The notes under the pieces are model-generated. The model searched no databases, was not told the origin of the DNA, and worked only from the letters and a program-made list of their open reading frames with translations. DNA of 64,000 bases from Bacteroidaceae bacterium (GTDB lineage Bacteria > Bacteroidota > Bacteroidia > Bacteroidales > Bacteroidaceae). This document shows positions 9,440 to 18,261 of this stretch, in pieces (positions within the stretch are counted from its first letter, which is position 1; every line of letters starts with the position of its first letter). Location: assembly GCA_017557635.1 (NCBI GenBank), contig JAFYYH010000016.1, positions 186,001-250,000 of the forward strand, read 5' to 3'. The position numbers and the translations under genes are program-made.

Positions 9440-9448
9440 AAGTACTAT

Positions 9449-10171
9449 ATGACACCAAAGACCATACAAGAACTCATAAATAACGCAAAACGCTGTGAAT
9501 GTGCGTCATTCATAGATGGTGATCCCGTGCAGTTTCCGCATCGCTACAGCAGCCGTCAGGACATAGAGGTATCGGCCTTCATATCGGCGTGGATGGCTTA
9601 CGGCAGCCGCAAGGTGTTCCTGGGCGTTCTTGACAGACTGCACTGCATGATGGACGCAGCGGGCGGTCCGTATCGCTTCATAGTATCCGAGTCGTGGCGT
9701 TACCTGAGCAACGAGGGGTGTCTCTACAGGTTCTATAAGTGGGCCGATTTCAGCGTACTGTGCCAGAGGCTGGCGGACGTTTATTCCCGCATGGAGAGTC
9801 TTGAGGAACTGTTCGTGCCGGGTGAGCCGCTTGAGAAGGGTGTCCTGAACCTGTGCCGTGAGTTTGACGGCGTGAACGGCATTCCCGTGCCCGGCAGCGC
9901 ATCGGCCAACAAACGTCTTTACATGCTCCTGCGTTGGATGGTGCGTAAGGAGAGTCCGGTAGATTTTGGTATCTGGAGCCGCGTCACACCTGCGCAGTTG
10001 CTGGTTCCGGTCGATACACATGTTTATACCGTGGCCAAGTCATTGGGACTGACCGCAAGAAGCAGTGCGGATCTTAAGACAAGCATTGAAATCACCGGTC
10101 AAATGGCGGAAATCTGGCCCGATGACCCGGCGCGCGGTGACTTTGCGCTGTACGGAAGTCAGGTCATGTAG
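9449..10171 (+). CDS. TIGR02757 family protein (DUF2400)
   Basis: Conserved protein of unknown function, 240 aa, resembling the TIGR02757/DUF2400 family found widely in Bacteroidota and Proteobacteria. Recognisable features are RYSSRQDIEVSAFISAWMAYG near the N-terminus, the FDGVNGIPVPGSASANKRL segment, and a C-terminal helical region (LLVPVDTHVY) with an HhH-GPD-glycosylase-like flavour. That last similarity is an inference and no catalysis is claimed. An in-frame extension upstream to 9080 would run antisense through glnS and across its promoter, so the ATG at 9449 is chosen. The stop overlaps the convergent CDF gene by 8 bp. Confidence 0.8.
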   Translation: MTPKTIQELINNAKRCECASFIDGDPVQFPHRYSSRQDIEVSAFISAWMAYGSRKVFLGVLDRLHCMMDAAGGPYRFIVSESWRYLSNEGCLYRFYKWADFSVLCQRLADVYSRMESLEELFVPGEPLEKGVLNLCREFDGVNGIPVPGSASANKRLYMLLRWMVRKESPVDFGIWSRVTPAQLLVPVDTHVYTVAKSLGLTARSSADLKTSIEITGQMAEIWPDDPARGDFALYGSQVM

Positions 10172-11084
10172 GATTCTCGGTCTCCTTAGGCTCCATGTGA
10201 ATGGCCACATGGGTGTTTTCACCGAACTTTTCCTTGAGTTGGTTCTCTATCGAGTCAGCGTGGTCGTGCGCCTTGGCCAGAGTTATGTCTCCGCTCATAA
10301 GTATGTGCAGTTCAATGGCGTAGCGGTTACCTATGCGGCGTGTCTTAAGGTCATGCGGCTCAATGACGTCCGGCTCGGAAGCGGCTATGCGCATGATCTC
10401 GTCCTCAATCTCGTCCGGTAAGGATTTTTCCATAAGTTCACCGATGCCTTTGTGGATCAGTTCAAAGGAGACCTTGACGATGAATGCACCCACTACAACT
10501 GATGCCAGCGGATCAAGCACGGTCCAGCGCTTGCCCAGCAGTACGGCGCCTCCTATACCCACTGCGGTACCTATTGACGAGAGGGCGTCGCTGCGGTGGT
10601 GCCATGCGTTGGCTTCCATTGACGATGAATCCAGCTGACGGGCCTTGCGTATGGTGTACCGGTAGGTGAGTTCCTTTAGAATTATGGATACCAATGCAGC
10701 CCAGAGAGCCAGCATTCCGGGAGCGGGAAGCTGCTCACCGTTATACCAGGCGGCAATTTTCTGTGCTCCGTTGGTGAAGATGCCTATTGCGACGGCCAGC
10801 AGTGCTATGCCTATGAATATCAGGGCCAGGGTCTCATACTTGCCGTGTCCGTAGTCATGTGATTTGTCCTGCGGTTTTCCGCTTATGTAGACGAACACAA
10901 GTACAATCAGATCCGTGATGAAATCGGACAAAGAGTGAATGGCATCGGCCACCATGGCGGCACTGTGTCCCAGTATGCCTGCAACAAACTTGAACGCCAG
11001 CAGCACGACGTTGACCGCACCGCCCAGAAGCGTCACTTTGTAAATTTCTTTCTGTCTGTCAGAAGCCTTTAAGCCAATATTCAT
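10164..11084 (-). CDS. Cation diffusion facilitator (CDF) family transporter
   Basis: Proton-coupled exporter of divalent cations (Zn2+, Fe2+ or Mn2+ type; metal not determinable) in the inner membrane, 306 aa. There are six transmembrane helices in the first ~210 residues. The signature AMVADAIHSLSDF, with the metal-site Asp/His, is in TM2, and a second site WHHRSDALSS is near TM5. A cytoplasmic C-terminal ferredoxin-like domain follows (DVIEPHDLKTRRIG, VAIHMEP). The ATG at 11084 gives the canonical N-terminus (MNIGLKASDRQ). The longer frame to 11204 would run into the divergent glycosyltransferase gene. No His-rich loop is seen. Confidence 0.92.
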   Translation of the reverse strand: MNIGLKASDRQKEIYKVTLLGGAVNVVLLAFKFVAGILGHSAAMVADAIHSLSDFITDLIVLVFVYISGKPQDKSHDYGHGKYETLALIFIGIALLAVAIGIFTNGAQKIAAWYNGEQLPAPGMLALWAALVSIILKELTYRYTIRKARQLDSSSMEANAWHHRSDALSSIGTAVGIGGAVLLGKRWTVLDPLASVVVGAFIVKVSFELIHKGIGELMEKSLPDEIEDEIMRIAASEPDVIEPHDLKTRRIGNRYAIELHILMSGDITLAKAHDHADSIENQLKEKFGENTHVAIHMEPKETENPT

Positions 11085-11091
11085 TGCACTA

Positions 11092-11125
11092 TTTGTTTTA
11101 TGCTCCACAAAAATAATTACTTTTG
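11092..11125 (+). promoter_or_regulatory. Probable promoter of GT2/rarA pair
   Basis: TTTG at 11092-11095 and TACTTTTG at 11118-11125, spacer 22 bp (slightly longer than the usual 19-21). The start codon at 11146 lies 20 nt downstream. Confidence 0.5.
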
Positions 11126-11145
11126 CAAAACGACGTGCACATTTA

Positions 11146-12030
11146 ATGGAAGCATTATCGATACTCATTCCGGTCTTTAACTGGGATTGCACCCGGTTGA
11201 TCAAGGACTTGCATTTCCAAGGTCTTACATTGGGAATTCCCTACGAGATTATCGTTGCCGATGACTGCTCGACCGATAAGGATCTCCAACAGAAGAGCCG
11301 TCTGGTTGCCGAGACCCATGAAAACTGCCGCTATTTTGCACTCCCTCACAACATTGGACGTGCAGCCATCCGTAATTTCATGGCAGACCAGTCCAGGTAT
11401 GATAAACTTCTGTTCCTGGATTGTGATGCCGAGGTTAAGGATAAGCAGTTCCTTAAGAAATACATGGAGGCATCCGGTAAGGCATCGGTCGTATGCGGCG
11501 GATTGACACATCCGGATGAGATACCCATGAAGGGCCAGGAACTCCGTTATCTGTATGAGAAGAATGCAGCATTCGAGCGTTCGGCCGGTTTCAGGAGTCA
11601 GAACCCGTACCTGAGGTTCACATCGTTCTCTTTTTTGATAGAGAGGGAGGTGTTCATGAAGATCAGATTCGACGAATCATATGTACGTTACGGATACGAG
11701 GATGTGCAGTTCGGACATGAACTGGAAGAAAATGGCGTCAGCATACTGCATATTGACAATCCTCTGGCCCATATAGGACTGGATGACAGTGCGTCTTACC
11801 TTAACAAGACCCGTCAGGCCGTTCATAATGCGTTTGACCATAAGGAAGGAATAGGTGACAGTTCAAAACTGCTTACCAACTACAACAAGGTCAGAAAACT
11901 GGGAATGAGGTGGGTGTTCCGTTTCATATGGGCGTTTTTCCAGAAGAGCATGGAAAGAAACCTGCTTGGACCCAAGCCCAAGTTGAAGATATTCTCATTG
12001 TACAAACTCTGTTACATCTCAGTCCTGTAA
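11146..12030 (+). CDS. Family 2 glycosyltransferase
   Basis: Inverting GT-A fold sugar transferase, 294 aa, probably cytoplasmic face of the inner membrane. The nucleotide-sugar site is visible as IIVADDCSTD (about residues 35-45), a DxD-like FLDCDAE near residue 90, and a galactosyltransferase-like C-terminal segment, YVRYGYEDVQFGHEL, which resembles the C-terminal glyco_transf_7 module. No clear transmembrane helix. Donor and acceptor are unknown. It stands alone rather than in a polysaccharide locus, 3 bp upstream of rarA, with which it shares transcription. Confidence 0.88.
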   Translation: MEALSILIPVFNWDCTRLIKDLHFQGLTLGIPYEIIVADDCSTDKDLQQKSRLVAETHENCRYFALPHNIGRAAIRNFMADQSRYDKLLFLDCDAEVKDKQFLKKYMEASGKASVVCGGLTHPDEIPMKGQELRYLYEKNAAFERSAGFRSQNPYLRFTSFSFLIEREVFMKIRFDESYVRYGYEDVQFGHELEENGVSILHIDNPLAHIGLDDSASYLNKTRQAVHNAFDHKEGIGDSSKLLTNYNKVRKLGMRWVFRFIWAFFQKSMERNLLGPKPKLKIFSLYKLCYISVL

Positions 12031-12033
12031 GCC

Positions 12034-13299
12034 ATGCAGCCGTTAGCCGAAAGAATGAGACCCCGGTCTCTTGATGATTATGTAGGACAGACGCATCTGG
12101 TTGGTCCGGGTGCCGTGCTGCGTCGCATGATTGATTCCGGCAGGCTGTCATCATTCATACTCTGGGGCCCTCCGGGTACAGGAAAGACTACTCTGGCACA
12201 GATTGTGGCCACAAAGCTGGAACTGCCGTTCAGCACACTGAGCGCCGTTACCGCAGGTGTCAAGGAGGTGCGTGAGGTGATTGACCGTGCCCGCAGCAAC
12301 CCGTTGTTCCGCACCAAGGGCAGCCCCATACTCTTTATTGACGAGATTCACCGTTTCAACAAGGCACAGCAGGATTCTCTGCTGGGTGCCGTTGAACGCG
12401 GAGACATAACTCTGATAGGTGCTACGACCGAGAATCCCTCATTCGAGGTGATACGTCCGCTGCTGTCACGCATGCAGGTGTACGTTCTAAACTCACTTGA
12501 GAAGGATGACCTGCTCAAACTGCTGGACCGCGCCATAAAGACCGATGTCTTACTCAAGGAGCGCAACATAGAACTTAAGGAGACAACCGCCATACTGCGT
12601 TTCTCCGGAGGCGATGCCCGCAAACTGCTCAACATACTGGAACTTGTGGTTGAGGCCGACAGCTCCGATAAGGTGGTAATCACCGATGAAATCGTAAACG
12701 AACGTCTGCAGCAGAACCCCTTGGCTTATGACAAGGACGGTGAGATGCACTATGATATCATATCGGCTTTCATCAAGTCCATACGCGGCAGTGATCCCGA
12801 TGCGGCTCTCTACTGGCTGGCACGCATGGTGCAGGCCGGCGAGGATCCCGCTTTCATTGCACGCCGTCTGGTGATATCGGCCTCTGAGGATGTGGGCCTG
12901 GCCAATCCGAACGCTCTGTTGATGGCCAATGCGGCATTTGATGCTGTGATGAAGATAGGATGGCCCGAGGGACGTATCCCGCTTGCTGAGGCAACGGTAT
13001 ATCTGGCAACAAGTCCCAAGAGCAATTCAGCCTATATGGGTATCGCAAACGCGCTTGCCAAGGTGGGAGAGACCGGTAACCTTCCGGTGCCGCTGCATCT
13101 GCGCAATGCACCTACATCACTGATGAAGGACCTGGGATACGGCGAGGATTACAAATATGCCCACGATTATGCCGGCAATTTTGTAAACCAGCAGTATCTG
13201 CCCGACGAAATCAGGAATGAGCGTTTCTGGGAACCACAGAACAATGCTCAGGAAGAGAAGATAAAAGAGCGCATGGACGCTCTCTGGAAAAGGAAATGA
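12034..13299 (+). CDS. rarA: Replication-associated recombination protein A (AAA+ ATPase)
   Basis: MgsA/WRNIP1-family AAA+ ATPase acting at stalled replication forks, 421 aa, tetrameric in characterised homologues. Walker A GPPGTGKT is at residues 45-52, Walker B LFIDEIHRF near 98-106, and sensor regions GATTENPSFEV and FSGGDARKLLN follow. The C-terminal MgsA oligomerisation domain begins near residue 230 (YDIISAFIKSIRGSDPDAALYW). It is separated from the upstream GT2 gene by 3 bp and followed by a strong bidirectional terminator. Confidence 0.96.
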   Translation: MQPLAERMRPRSLDDYVGQTHLVGPGAVLRRMIDSGRLSSFILWGPPGTGKTTLAQIVATKLELPFSTLSAVTAGVKEVREVIDRARSNPLFRTKGSPILFIDEIHRFNKAQQDSLLGAVERGDITLIGATTENPSFEVIRPLLSRMQVYVLNSLEKDDLLKLLDRAIKTDVLLKERNIELKETTAILRFSGGDARKLLNILELVVEADSSDKVVITDEIVNERLQQNPLAYDKDGEMHYDIISAFIKSIRGSDPDAALYWLARMVQAGEDPAFIARRLVISASEDVGLANPNALLMANAAFDAVMKIGWPEGRIPLAEATVYLATSPKSNSAYMGIANALAKVGETGNLPVPLHLRNAPTSLMKDLGYGEDYKYAHDYAGNFVNQQYLPDEIRNERFWEPQNNAQEEKIKERMDALWKRK

Positions 13300-13300
13300 C

Positions 13301-13341
13301 AAAAAAGAACCGGCCGGAAATGATCCGGCCGGTTCTTTTTT
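13301..13341. terminator. Bidirectional intrinsic terminator
   Basis: A perfect 18-bp inverted repeat, AAAAAAGAACCGGCCGGA and its complement, around a 5-nt loop (AATGA). It terminates rarA and the convergent lipoprotein gene. Confidence 0.92.
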
Positions 13342-13359
13342 ATCTGCGTCTATAAGCGT

Positions 13360-14202
13360 TTATTTTTTCTTGAACTTATATACAATCTGATTTTCGGGAA
13401 TGCTGATATAGAATGTGTCATTGCTCTTGTATGCCGGTATTTTCATTTCATCCAGTTCATACTGTGCGTAGTGCCATTCTGTAGCTTCAAGTGTTTCAGG
13501 GTTTATCTGGGAATAAACATAACCGCCAGTGTTTGAGTTTTCATAGGAGAAACCTTTTGAGGTGGGAGTGAGGTTGATATAACCGTTTGAGTAAGTCCAC
13601 TGTCCCTCATCTTTTATGACAGCCAGCTCCTGGAAATATGGTTGTACCTGCCAGATCTGGTAGTTGTTTCCGTTTACTACAAGGCGTGCAAGCAGCTTAC
13701 CATCCTGCTTGAAAAGCCATTCTCCATTAAGTGCAGAAGCATCTATGGTGATTTTTGCTCCCTGGCACAAAAGCATGATTTCAAAAGGCTCTCCGCCATA
13801 GAAATCATCCAGCAGTGTGCCTACACAAACACCGTTTTCAAGAAGGCTGACCTCAAATGTTCTTCCGTTGTATCCATCAAGGTCGATTTTCTCCCAACCT
13901 CCGACGTTCACTCTCTTTCCGTCAACCCATTCGACTCCTTCACTGCTCCAACGGTCAGTAGGACGGCAGGTAATCACATTGTCTTTGTAGGTGAATGATC
14001 CCTGATCCTTGAATCCGGTTGTTTCAAAAATATAGGTCTCACCTTTGAACGTGATAGTAAACGGATGGTGAGAATCTTCATAATACCATGTACCTTCGAG
14101 TCCGGTTACAGCTACAGCTTCTTCTTCGCCCTCTTTTTCTACGTCGCATGAATAGAATGCAAACGGAATAACGGCAAGTGCCAATAAGAATAATTTCTTC
14201 AT
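13360..14202 (-). CDS. Lipoprotein with two lipocalin-like repeats
   Basis: Hypothetical exported lipoprotein, 280 aa. The N-terminus is a signal peptide ending in FAFYSC, with the lipidated Cys near residue 19, followed by an acidic linker (EKEGEEEA). The mature part holds two similar beta-rich units. One opens with GLEGTWYYEDS and contains QGSFTYKDNVITC. The other opens with ALNGEWLFKQDG and contains EGQWTYSNGYINL. This W-x-x ... G-x-(F/W)-T-Y pattern is typical of lipocalin-like (DUF4923/DUF5004-type) lipoproteins of Bacteroidota. Function unknown. The ATG at 14202 is preferred over upstream in-frame codons because it gives a proper signal peptide. Confidence 0.72.
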   Translation of the reverse strand: MKKLFLLALAVIPFAFYSCDVEKEGEEEAVAVTGLEGTWYYEDSHHPFTITFKGETYIFETTGFKDQGSFTYKDNVITCRPTDRWSSEGVEWVDGKRVNVGGWEKIDLDGYNGRTFEVSLLENGVCVGTLLDDFYGGEPFEIMLLCQGAKITIDASALNGEWLFKQDGKLLARLVVNGNNYQIWQVQPYFQELAVIKDEGQWTYSNGYINLTPTSKGFSYENSNTGGYVYSQINPETLEATEWHYAQYELDEMKIPAYKSNDTFYISIPENQIVYKFKKK

Positions 14203-14244
14203 AATCAAGTTATAATTGGTTGTTGTATCTATCGGTTGATTGGG

Positions 14245-14252
14245 CAAATATA
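14245..14252 (-). promoter_or_regulatory. -7 promoter box of lipoprotein gene
   Basis: Minus-strand TATATTTG, 42 nt before the ATG at 14202. Its position inside the longer open frame supports the shorter start. Confidence 0.5.
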
Positions 14253-14293
14253 AGAATTATTTATATTAACGGTGAGATAAACACAAAAATGTG

Positions 14294-15532
14294 TCATTCC
14301 ATACTCAATGTGCTGATGAGTCTGTCGTATCTGGAGCCGCGCTGACGGTAGTAGAGCAGAATCAGGTATTCGTTCTTGGTTTCGTACCAGTCACCTTCGG
14401 CGGGCTTGGTCTGCCCGACTGTCTCTCCGTCCGGAACCCAGATGTACTGATAATCATAGGCGCCTTGCTTGAGCAGAATGGTAGCCTCGTATCTGCCGGT
14501 CTGCCGGTTATATTCCATTTCCCATTTGGTACCTGTGTTTCCGCCGTTGAAATGGCCTGATACATACATGTGACCGTCGCTCAACTGCTGGCTTGCCAGG
14601 CTGAAGTGGACAAAGAGATAATCGGCCTCGGTATCGTTGTCACGGGCCTGATTGTAGCGTATCAGGTATCGGCCGTTATGGTCATAATCAAATGAGTATG
14701 CGTGATGGCGTGTATCTTCCATGAGGTCGGCGTGGTAGTAGGGATCGTGGAAGCTTACACGGTCTACGTTTTTGAAATAATCGTACATATTGACTATCTC
14801 GAAACGGCGGAATTCATTGCCTGCGGGGAATATGAGGTCGCGGCAATGCTCGTATGTGAGTCTGGAGCCGGCGTTGTAGGTGGGCTTGGAGTTAAGGACG
14901 GCGTTGTCAAGACGTCTGTTCTGCATTACCACGGTGTATATCTCACGGTCGGGATTGGTCACGTTCAGGCCGTTCAGACTGACGGTCATGTTGACCTGCT
15001 GGTGAGATTTGTGGGTGTCTATATCGGTGTTGCCGTCAACTGTAGCCTGCAGATTGTGCATATCCTCAACTGTCATGAACCTGAACCATGCCACCTCATT
15101 GCCGTCCTCCTGAATGGACAGGCGGTAGTTGCCGGAAAGCTTCAGCGTTACTTCGTCGTTAGGCAGGGTGAGAGAGTAGTGGGTGTAGTCAAAAGTGGTG
15201 TTAAGCGAGTTCTGCCAGTTGTCAATGGGCTGATCGTTGAATCCGTCCATATACTCTGACTCGATGAGGTTTGAGGGTTTCCATCCGGCGTCACAGTGGG
15301 TGATGTGATAAGTGAAACGGTGGTACTCATGTGACATTTCGTCAAATGAGAACTCAATGGTCTCGTCACTGTTAAGCCGGATTATCTGGGGTCGTTCCCA
15401 GTCGCCGTTGGAAATGACCCTGAGCGTGTTGATCATATCGGACCTGCTGCCGAACCACTGGGCGTGGAGCATCATCGGCACCATCAGTAATGCGGCCGAT
15501 ACAAGTTTTCTTATGTGAGTGATCAACGTCAT
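14294..15532 (-). CDS. Type IX secretion plug-like protein (DUF5103)
   Basis: Exported protein of 412 aa with a Sec signal peptide (cleavage near MLHAQ, residues 20-25). The mature N-terminus (TLRVISNGDWERPQIIRL, then ITHCDAGWKPSNLIESEYM) matches DUF5103. Members include the 'Plug' protein that blocks the periplasmic side of the SprA translocon in the Bacteroidota type IX secretion system. Many gut Bacteroidales retain DUF5103 proteins without a full type IX system, and no other type IX component is seen here, so the role may differ. The C-terminal part (SGHFNGGNTGTKWEMEYN) looks like an additional beta-sandwich. Confidence 0.8.
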   Translation of the reverse strand: MTLITHIRKLVSAALLMVPMMLHAQWFGSRSDMINTLRVISNGDWERPQIIRLNSDETIEFSFDEMSHEYHRFTYHITHCDAGWKPSNLIESEYMDGFNDQPIDNWQNSLNTTFDYTHYSLTLPNDEVTLKLSGNYRLSIQEDGNEVAWFRFMTVEDMHNLQATVDGNTDIDTHKSHQQVNMTVSLNGLNVTNPDREIYTVVMQNRRLDNAVLNSKPTYNAGSRLTYEHCRDLIFPAGNEFRRFEIVNMYDYFKNVDRVSFHDPYYHADLMEDTRHHAYSFDYDHNGRYLIRYNQARDNDTEADYLFVHFSLASQQLSDGHMYVSGHFNGGNTGTKWEMEYNRQTGRYEATILLKQGAYDYQYIWVPDGETVGQTKPAEGDWYETKNEYLILLYYRQRGSRYDRLISTLSME

Positions 15533-15579
15533 GCTTACATATAAACGTTGTGAAGATACTGCTTATTGTCTAATAATAT

Positions 15580-15587
15580 TATATTTG
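15580..15587 (+). promoter_or_regulatory. -7 promoter box of esterase gene
   Basis: TATATTTG, 44 nt before the ATG at 15632. No -33 TTG at canonical distance. Confidence 0.45.
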
Positions 15588-15631
15588 CAGTAACAACACT
15601 TTGAAGTCCTAACCTTATTAACTTATAATTT

Positions 15632-16765
15632 ATGAGAAAATTCTTTACATTAGCATCATTGCTTATCGTATTGGCTGTTCCGGCTCTGGCACAGGAACTC
15701 AACAATTTCAACTTTGGCGGCCGCCGGCAGATAGTATCACCCGAAATCAACGGTGAAAAGGTCACATTCCGTCTCAATGCCAACTATGCAACCATCGTCA
15801 ATCTGGTAGGAAGCTGGATGGAAAATCCGTACGGCGAGGGCATTCCCATGACCAAGGGACAGAACGGTGTATGGGAGATAACGGTCGATACTCCTTCACC
15901 TGAGATCTACACCTACAACTTCGTAGTTGACGGCGTATCAGTGAATGACCCTCAAAACTATATGGTACAGCGTGACGGAACACGTTACCTGAATATGCTC
16001 CTGGTTCCGGGAGAGCGTTCAGAGAACTATTTTGAAGCCAATCAGCGCGGTACAGTGACATATCGCTGGTATGACAGCAAGATCCTGGGCATCAACCGCC
16101 GTGTGACCGTATATACTCCTTACGGCTATGAGACCAGCGGCAAGAAATATCCCGTTCTCTACCTGCTTCACGGAGCAGGCGGTGATGAGGAGGCCTGGAC
16201 ATCAATGGGCCGCACTGCTCAGATCCTGGACAATCTGATTGAGAAGGGTCTGGCTCAGCCTATGATCGTGGTTATGCCTAACGGTAACCCCGGACAGCAG
16301 GCTGCACAGCCTCTGGGCCTGCCTGAGAAGCAGATTGACCGTCGTGATCCCGCTATGGCCGATGCATACGTAAAGAGCCTCTGCACCGAGATTGTTCCCT
16401 TCATTGAGAAGAACTTCCGCGTCATTGCAAAGCCTGAGTCACGTGCCATTGCAGGTCTGTCAATGGGCGGCGGCCACACCATTACCGCTACAAACCTCTA
16501 TCCCGCCATGTTTGACTGGATCTGCCCGCTGTCTGCAGCCGGCAGTTCAACCCCCGAGCAGATTACCGCCCTCAAGAAGGCCGGCGTAAAGCTCTACTTC
16601 CTGGCTTGCGGTACAAGTGATTTCCTTTGGGAACAGTCCGTAACCCTTGATCAGACCATGACTGACTGCGGTCTGGAGCACACATTCTTCAAGTCAGACG
16701 GTGGTCACGTTTGGTCAAACTGGCGCCTCTACCTGAACACCTTTGCTCAGCTTCTCTTCAAATGA
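15632..16765 (+). CDS. Secreted CE1-type carbohydrate esterase with N-terminal E-set domain
   Basis: Predicted periplasmic or secreted serine esterase, 377 aa, with a Sec signal peptide ending LAVPALAQ (about residue 21). Residues 35-115 form an early-set/CBM48-like beta-sandwich (VTFRLNANYATIVNLVGSW). From about 150 the alpha/beta-hydrolase esterase-D/CE1 domain follows (YPVLYLLHGAGGDEEAWT). The nucleophile Ser277 is in GLSMGG and the likely catalytic His359 in GGHVW. Homologues with this layout remove feruloyl or acetyl groups from xylan. Activity here is inferred; it suits the xylose/xylan genes in the window. It is transcribed alone, with its own -7 box and a terminator. Confidence 0.88.
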   Translation: MRKFFTLASLLIVLAVPALAQELNNFNFGGRRQIVSPEINGEKVTFRLNANYATIVNLVGSWMENPYGEGIPMTKGQNGVWEITVDTPSPEIYTYNFVVDGVSVNDPQNYMVQRDGTRYLNMLLVPGERSENYFEANQRGTVTYRWYDSKILGINRRVTVYTPYGYETSGKKYPVLYLLHGAGGDEEAWTSMGRTAQILDNLIEKGLAQPMIVVMPNGNPGQQAAQPLGLPEKQIDRRDPAMADAYVKSLCTEIVPFIEKNFRVIAKPESRAIAGLSMGGGHTITATNLYPAMFDWICPLSAAGSSTPEQITALKKAGVKLYFLACGTSDFLWEQSVTLDQTMTDCGLEHTFFKSDGGHVWSNWRLYLNTFAQLLFK

Positions 16766-16798
16766 CACAGTAGGAACCGTCCCTACTGTGTCTTTTTT
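16764..16798 (+). terminator. Intrinsic terminator of esterase gene
   Basis: Stem GACACAGTAGG / CCTACTGTGTC (11 bp), 7-nt loop, then six T. It overlaps the stop codon of the esterase gene. Confidence 0.88.
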
Positions 16799-16799
16799 G

Positions 16800-17819
16800 T
16801 CAATCAAATAGGAGAAGACGCATTGAGAGGGTAAGGGAATTGGAATATCCGGTGAGGTCTGACGCAGTAAACCTGTCTGTCAGGCCTCTCTTGTATCCCA
16901 ATGTGAAATCAAAGCTTCCGAATTGGGCAGTCAGGCTGCAGGCTGCTCCGGCCTCGTATTTGCTGTAATCACTACTGAACTGCTGCTTTACGAATGTACG
17001 TCCGCCCCAGACACCGGCTCTGCATTTTATTAGCGGATAGCCTCTCTTTACAACCAATTCAGTCTCCAGTGGGATGCTGAGCCTTGTCTGGGCCGCTGCA
17101 TCGAAGATCTGGTCAATGCCGATACCCGAGCATAGTCTTACCCTTCGGTTCTTACTGATATCCTGACGGAATCCGATATCGGCCGACAGGATACCTGAGT
17201 TGCCGGACATGGTGTAAAGGCCGTATCCCAGAGAGAAGTCTAAGTGGTGTCCTTTGTTAATCATGTCATAGTAACGCATACCGGATTTAAGCCTTCTCTG
17301 GTATTTGTTGTATCTCTTACGGAATTCCTCGTGAACCCATTCCTTTTTTGCAGGCTCCATTACTGACATCATTGCCAGTGCAACGAGCCTTTCCGGAGTG
17401 CTGTAACCCATATCACCGGCCGATACCATATCACCGTCACTGTTCAATACCGTAAAGAAGGGGTAAGCGCGCAGTAATTTGAAGTAATAGTAGTAGTCGG
17501 AGAGAGAATCGGGAATGGAATCGGGATTAACGGTTATCAGATTGTACCTGTCAATCAGAGTCTTGAGTACACGGGATGTATCGGCCGCCTCAATGAAATC
17601 TGTAAACTGCATATGTTTTTTATTGCCTACGCATATCATCTGTTTGCCCTCAGCGTTTTCAGGGATCATCTCTATGAGCTTGTCTGTGTCCATGGTGCCA
17701 AGCCAGGATGATACAGTGTCAATGGCTACTGCAAAACGGTTATCTTTTTCCTTTCCGTTTACTGATGCGAACGGGATAAATGAAAGGAGGAGTATTGCTG
17801 TAAACTTATTTGTTTTCAT
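16800..17819 (-). CDS. Exported protein: degenerate thioredoxin-like part plus barrel-like C-terminus
   Basis: Hypothetical envelope protein, 339 aa, with a signal peptide (MKTNKFTAILLLSFIPFASVNG). Residues about 40-150 contain LLRAYPFFTVLNSDGDMVSAG, which looks like the cis-Pro strand region of a thioredoxin fold, but there is no CxxC. The C-terminal ~150 residues are alternating beta strands of outer-membrane type (LDFSLGYGLYTMSG, FDFTLGYKRGL, LTLSMRLLLF), ending one residue after a Phe. It overlaps the upstream thioredoxin gene by 14 bp, so the two are co-translated and probably work together in the periplasm. The domain reading is inference; no family name is recognised. Confidence 0.6.
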   Translation of the reverse strand: MKTNKFTAILLLSFIPFASVNGKEKDNRFAVAIDTVSSWLGTMDTDKLIEMIPENAEGKQMICVGNKKHMQFTDFIEAADTSRVLKTLIDRYNLITVNPDSIPDSLSDYYYYFKLLRAYPFFTVLNSDGDMVSAGDMGYSTPERLVALAMMSVMEPAKKEWVHEEFRKRYNKYQRRLKSGMRYYDMINKGHHLDFSLGYGLYTMSGNSGILSADIGFRQDISKNRRVRLCSGIGIDQIFDAAAQTRLSIPLETELVVKRGYPLIKCRAGVWGGRTFVKQQFSSDYSKYEAGAACSLTAQFGSFDFTLGYKRGLTDRFTASDLTGYSNSLTLSMRLLLFD

Positions 17820-18252
17820 CGTCTTCGGTTTTTTTATCGGTTGCTAAAGCTTTTCGTAAGAATGAGAGGAATGTCTGTTCGCCGGCACTTCCTGAAAAGT
17901 GATCAAGGTGATTGCCACGGGTGTCAAGCAGGGCGAAGTAGGGGATTGCTCCCTCATAACCGGCATCGGTGAATTTCTCACTGTAGATCTTGCCGTCATT
18001 TTGGTCAATGTCTATTATCAGGACATTCAGGCTGTCAAGACAGCTTTTCACCTCAGGTACTTCCATAATCTGGGTTTTCATTATCTTGCAGGGCCCGCAC
18101 CAAGAGGCTGTGAGCATAACTACGGTCGGTTTTTTGATGTCCGGAATGTATTTCCTGGGAATGAACTTTCCGGTGTAACTGTTGTCATTTTGAGACAAGG
18201 CGGGGGCTGTCCCGATCATCATGATCAGGACTGAAAGAATGATTCTTTTCAT
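17806..18252 (-). CDS. Periplasmic thioredoxin-like protein
   Basis: Thiol-disulfide oxidoreductase, 148 aa, with a signal peptide (cleavage near APALSQ, residues 16-21). The active site WCGPC (Cys52, Cys55) follows the typical strand KPTVVMLTAS, and the cis-Pro region appears as GAIPYFALLDTRGN. It probably reduces or exchanges disulfides in the periplasm; no partner reductase is visible. It is the middle gene of a three-gene minus-strand operon: 9 bp after the HTH-DUF805 gene and overlapping the next gene by 14 bp. Confidence 0.88.
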   Translation of the reverse strand: MKRIILSVLIMMIGTAPALSQNDNSYTGKFIPRKYIPDIKKPTVVMLTASWCGPCKIMKTQIMEVPEVKSCLDSLNVLIIDIDQNDGKIYSEKFTDAGYEGAIPYFALLDTRGNHLDHFSGSAGEQTFLSFLRKALATDKKTEDDENK

Positions 18253-18261
18253 CTTAGTAGG

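Noticed and set aside
9080..9448. Long upstream extension of the TIGR02757 gene
   Set aside because: It runs antisense through glnS and across both divergent -7 boxes. Family length fits the ATG at 9449.
11085..11204. Extension of the CDF transporter start
   Set aside because: The added residues overlap the divergent GT2 gene and are not CDF-like; start set at 11084.
14294..15532. Evidence for a complete type IX secretion system
   Set aside because: Only a DUF5103 plug-like protein is present; no SprA, PorL/M/N, or C-terminal sorting domains were seen in the window.
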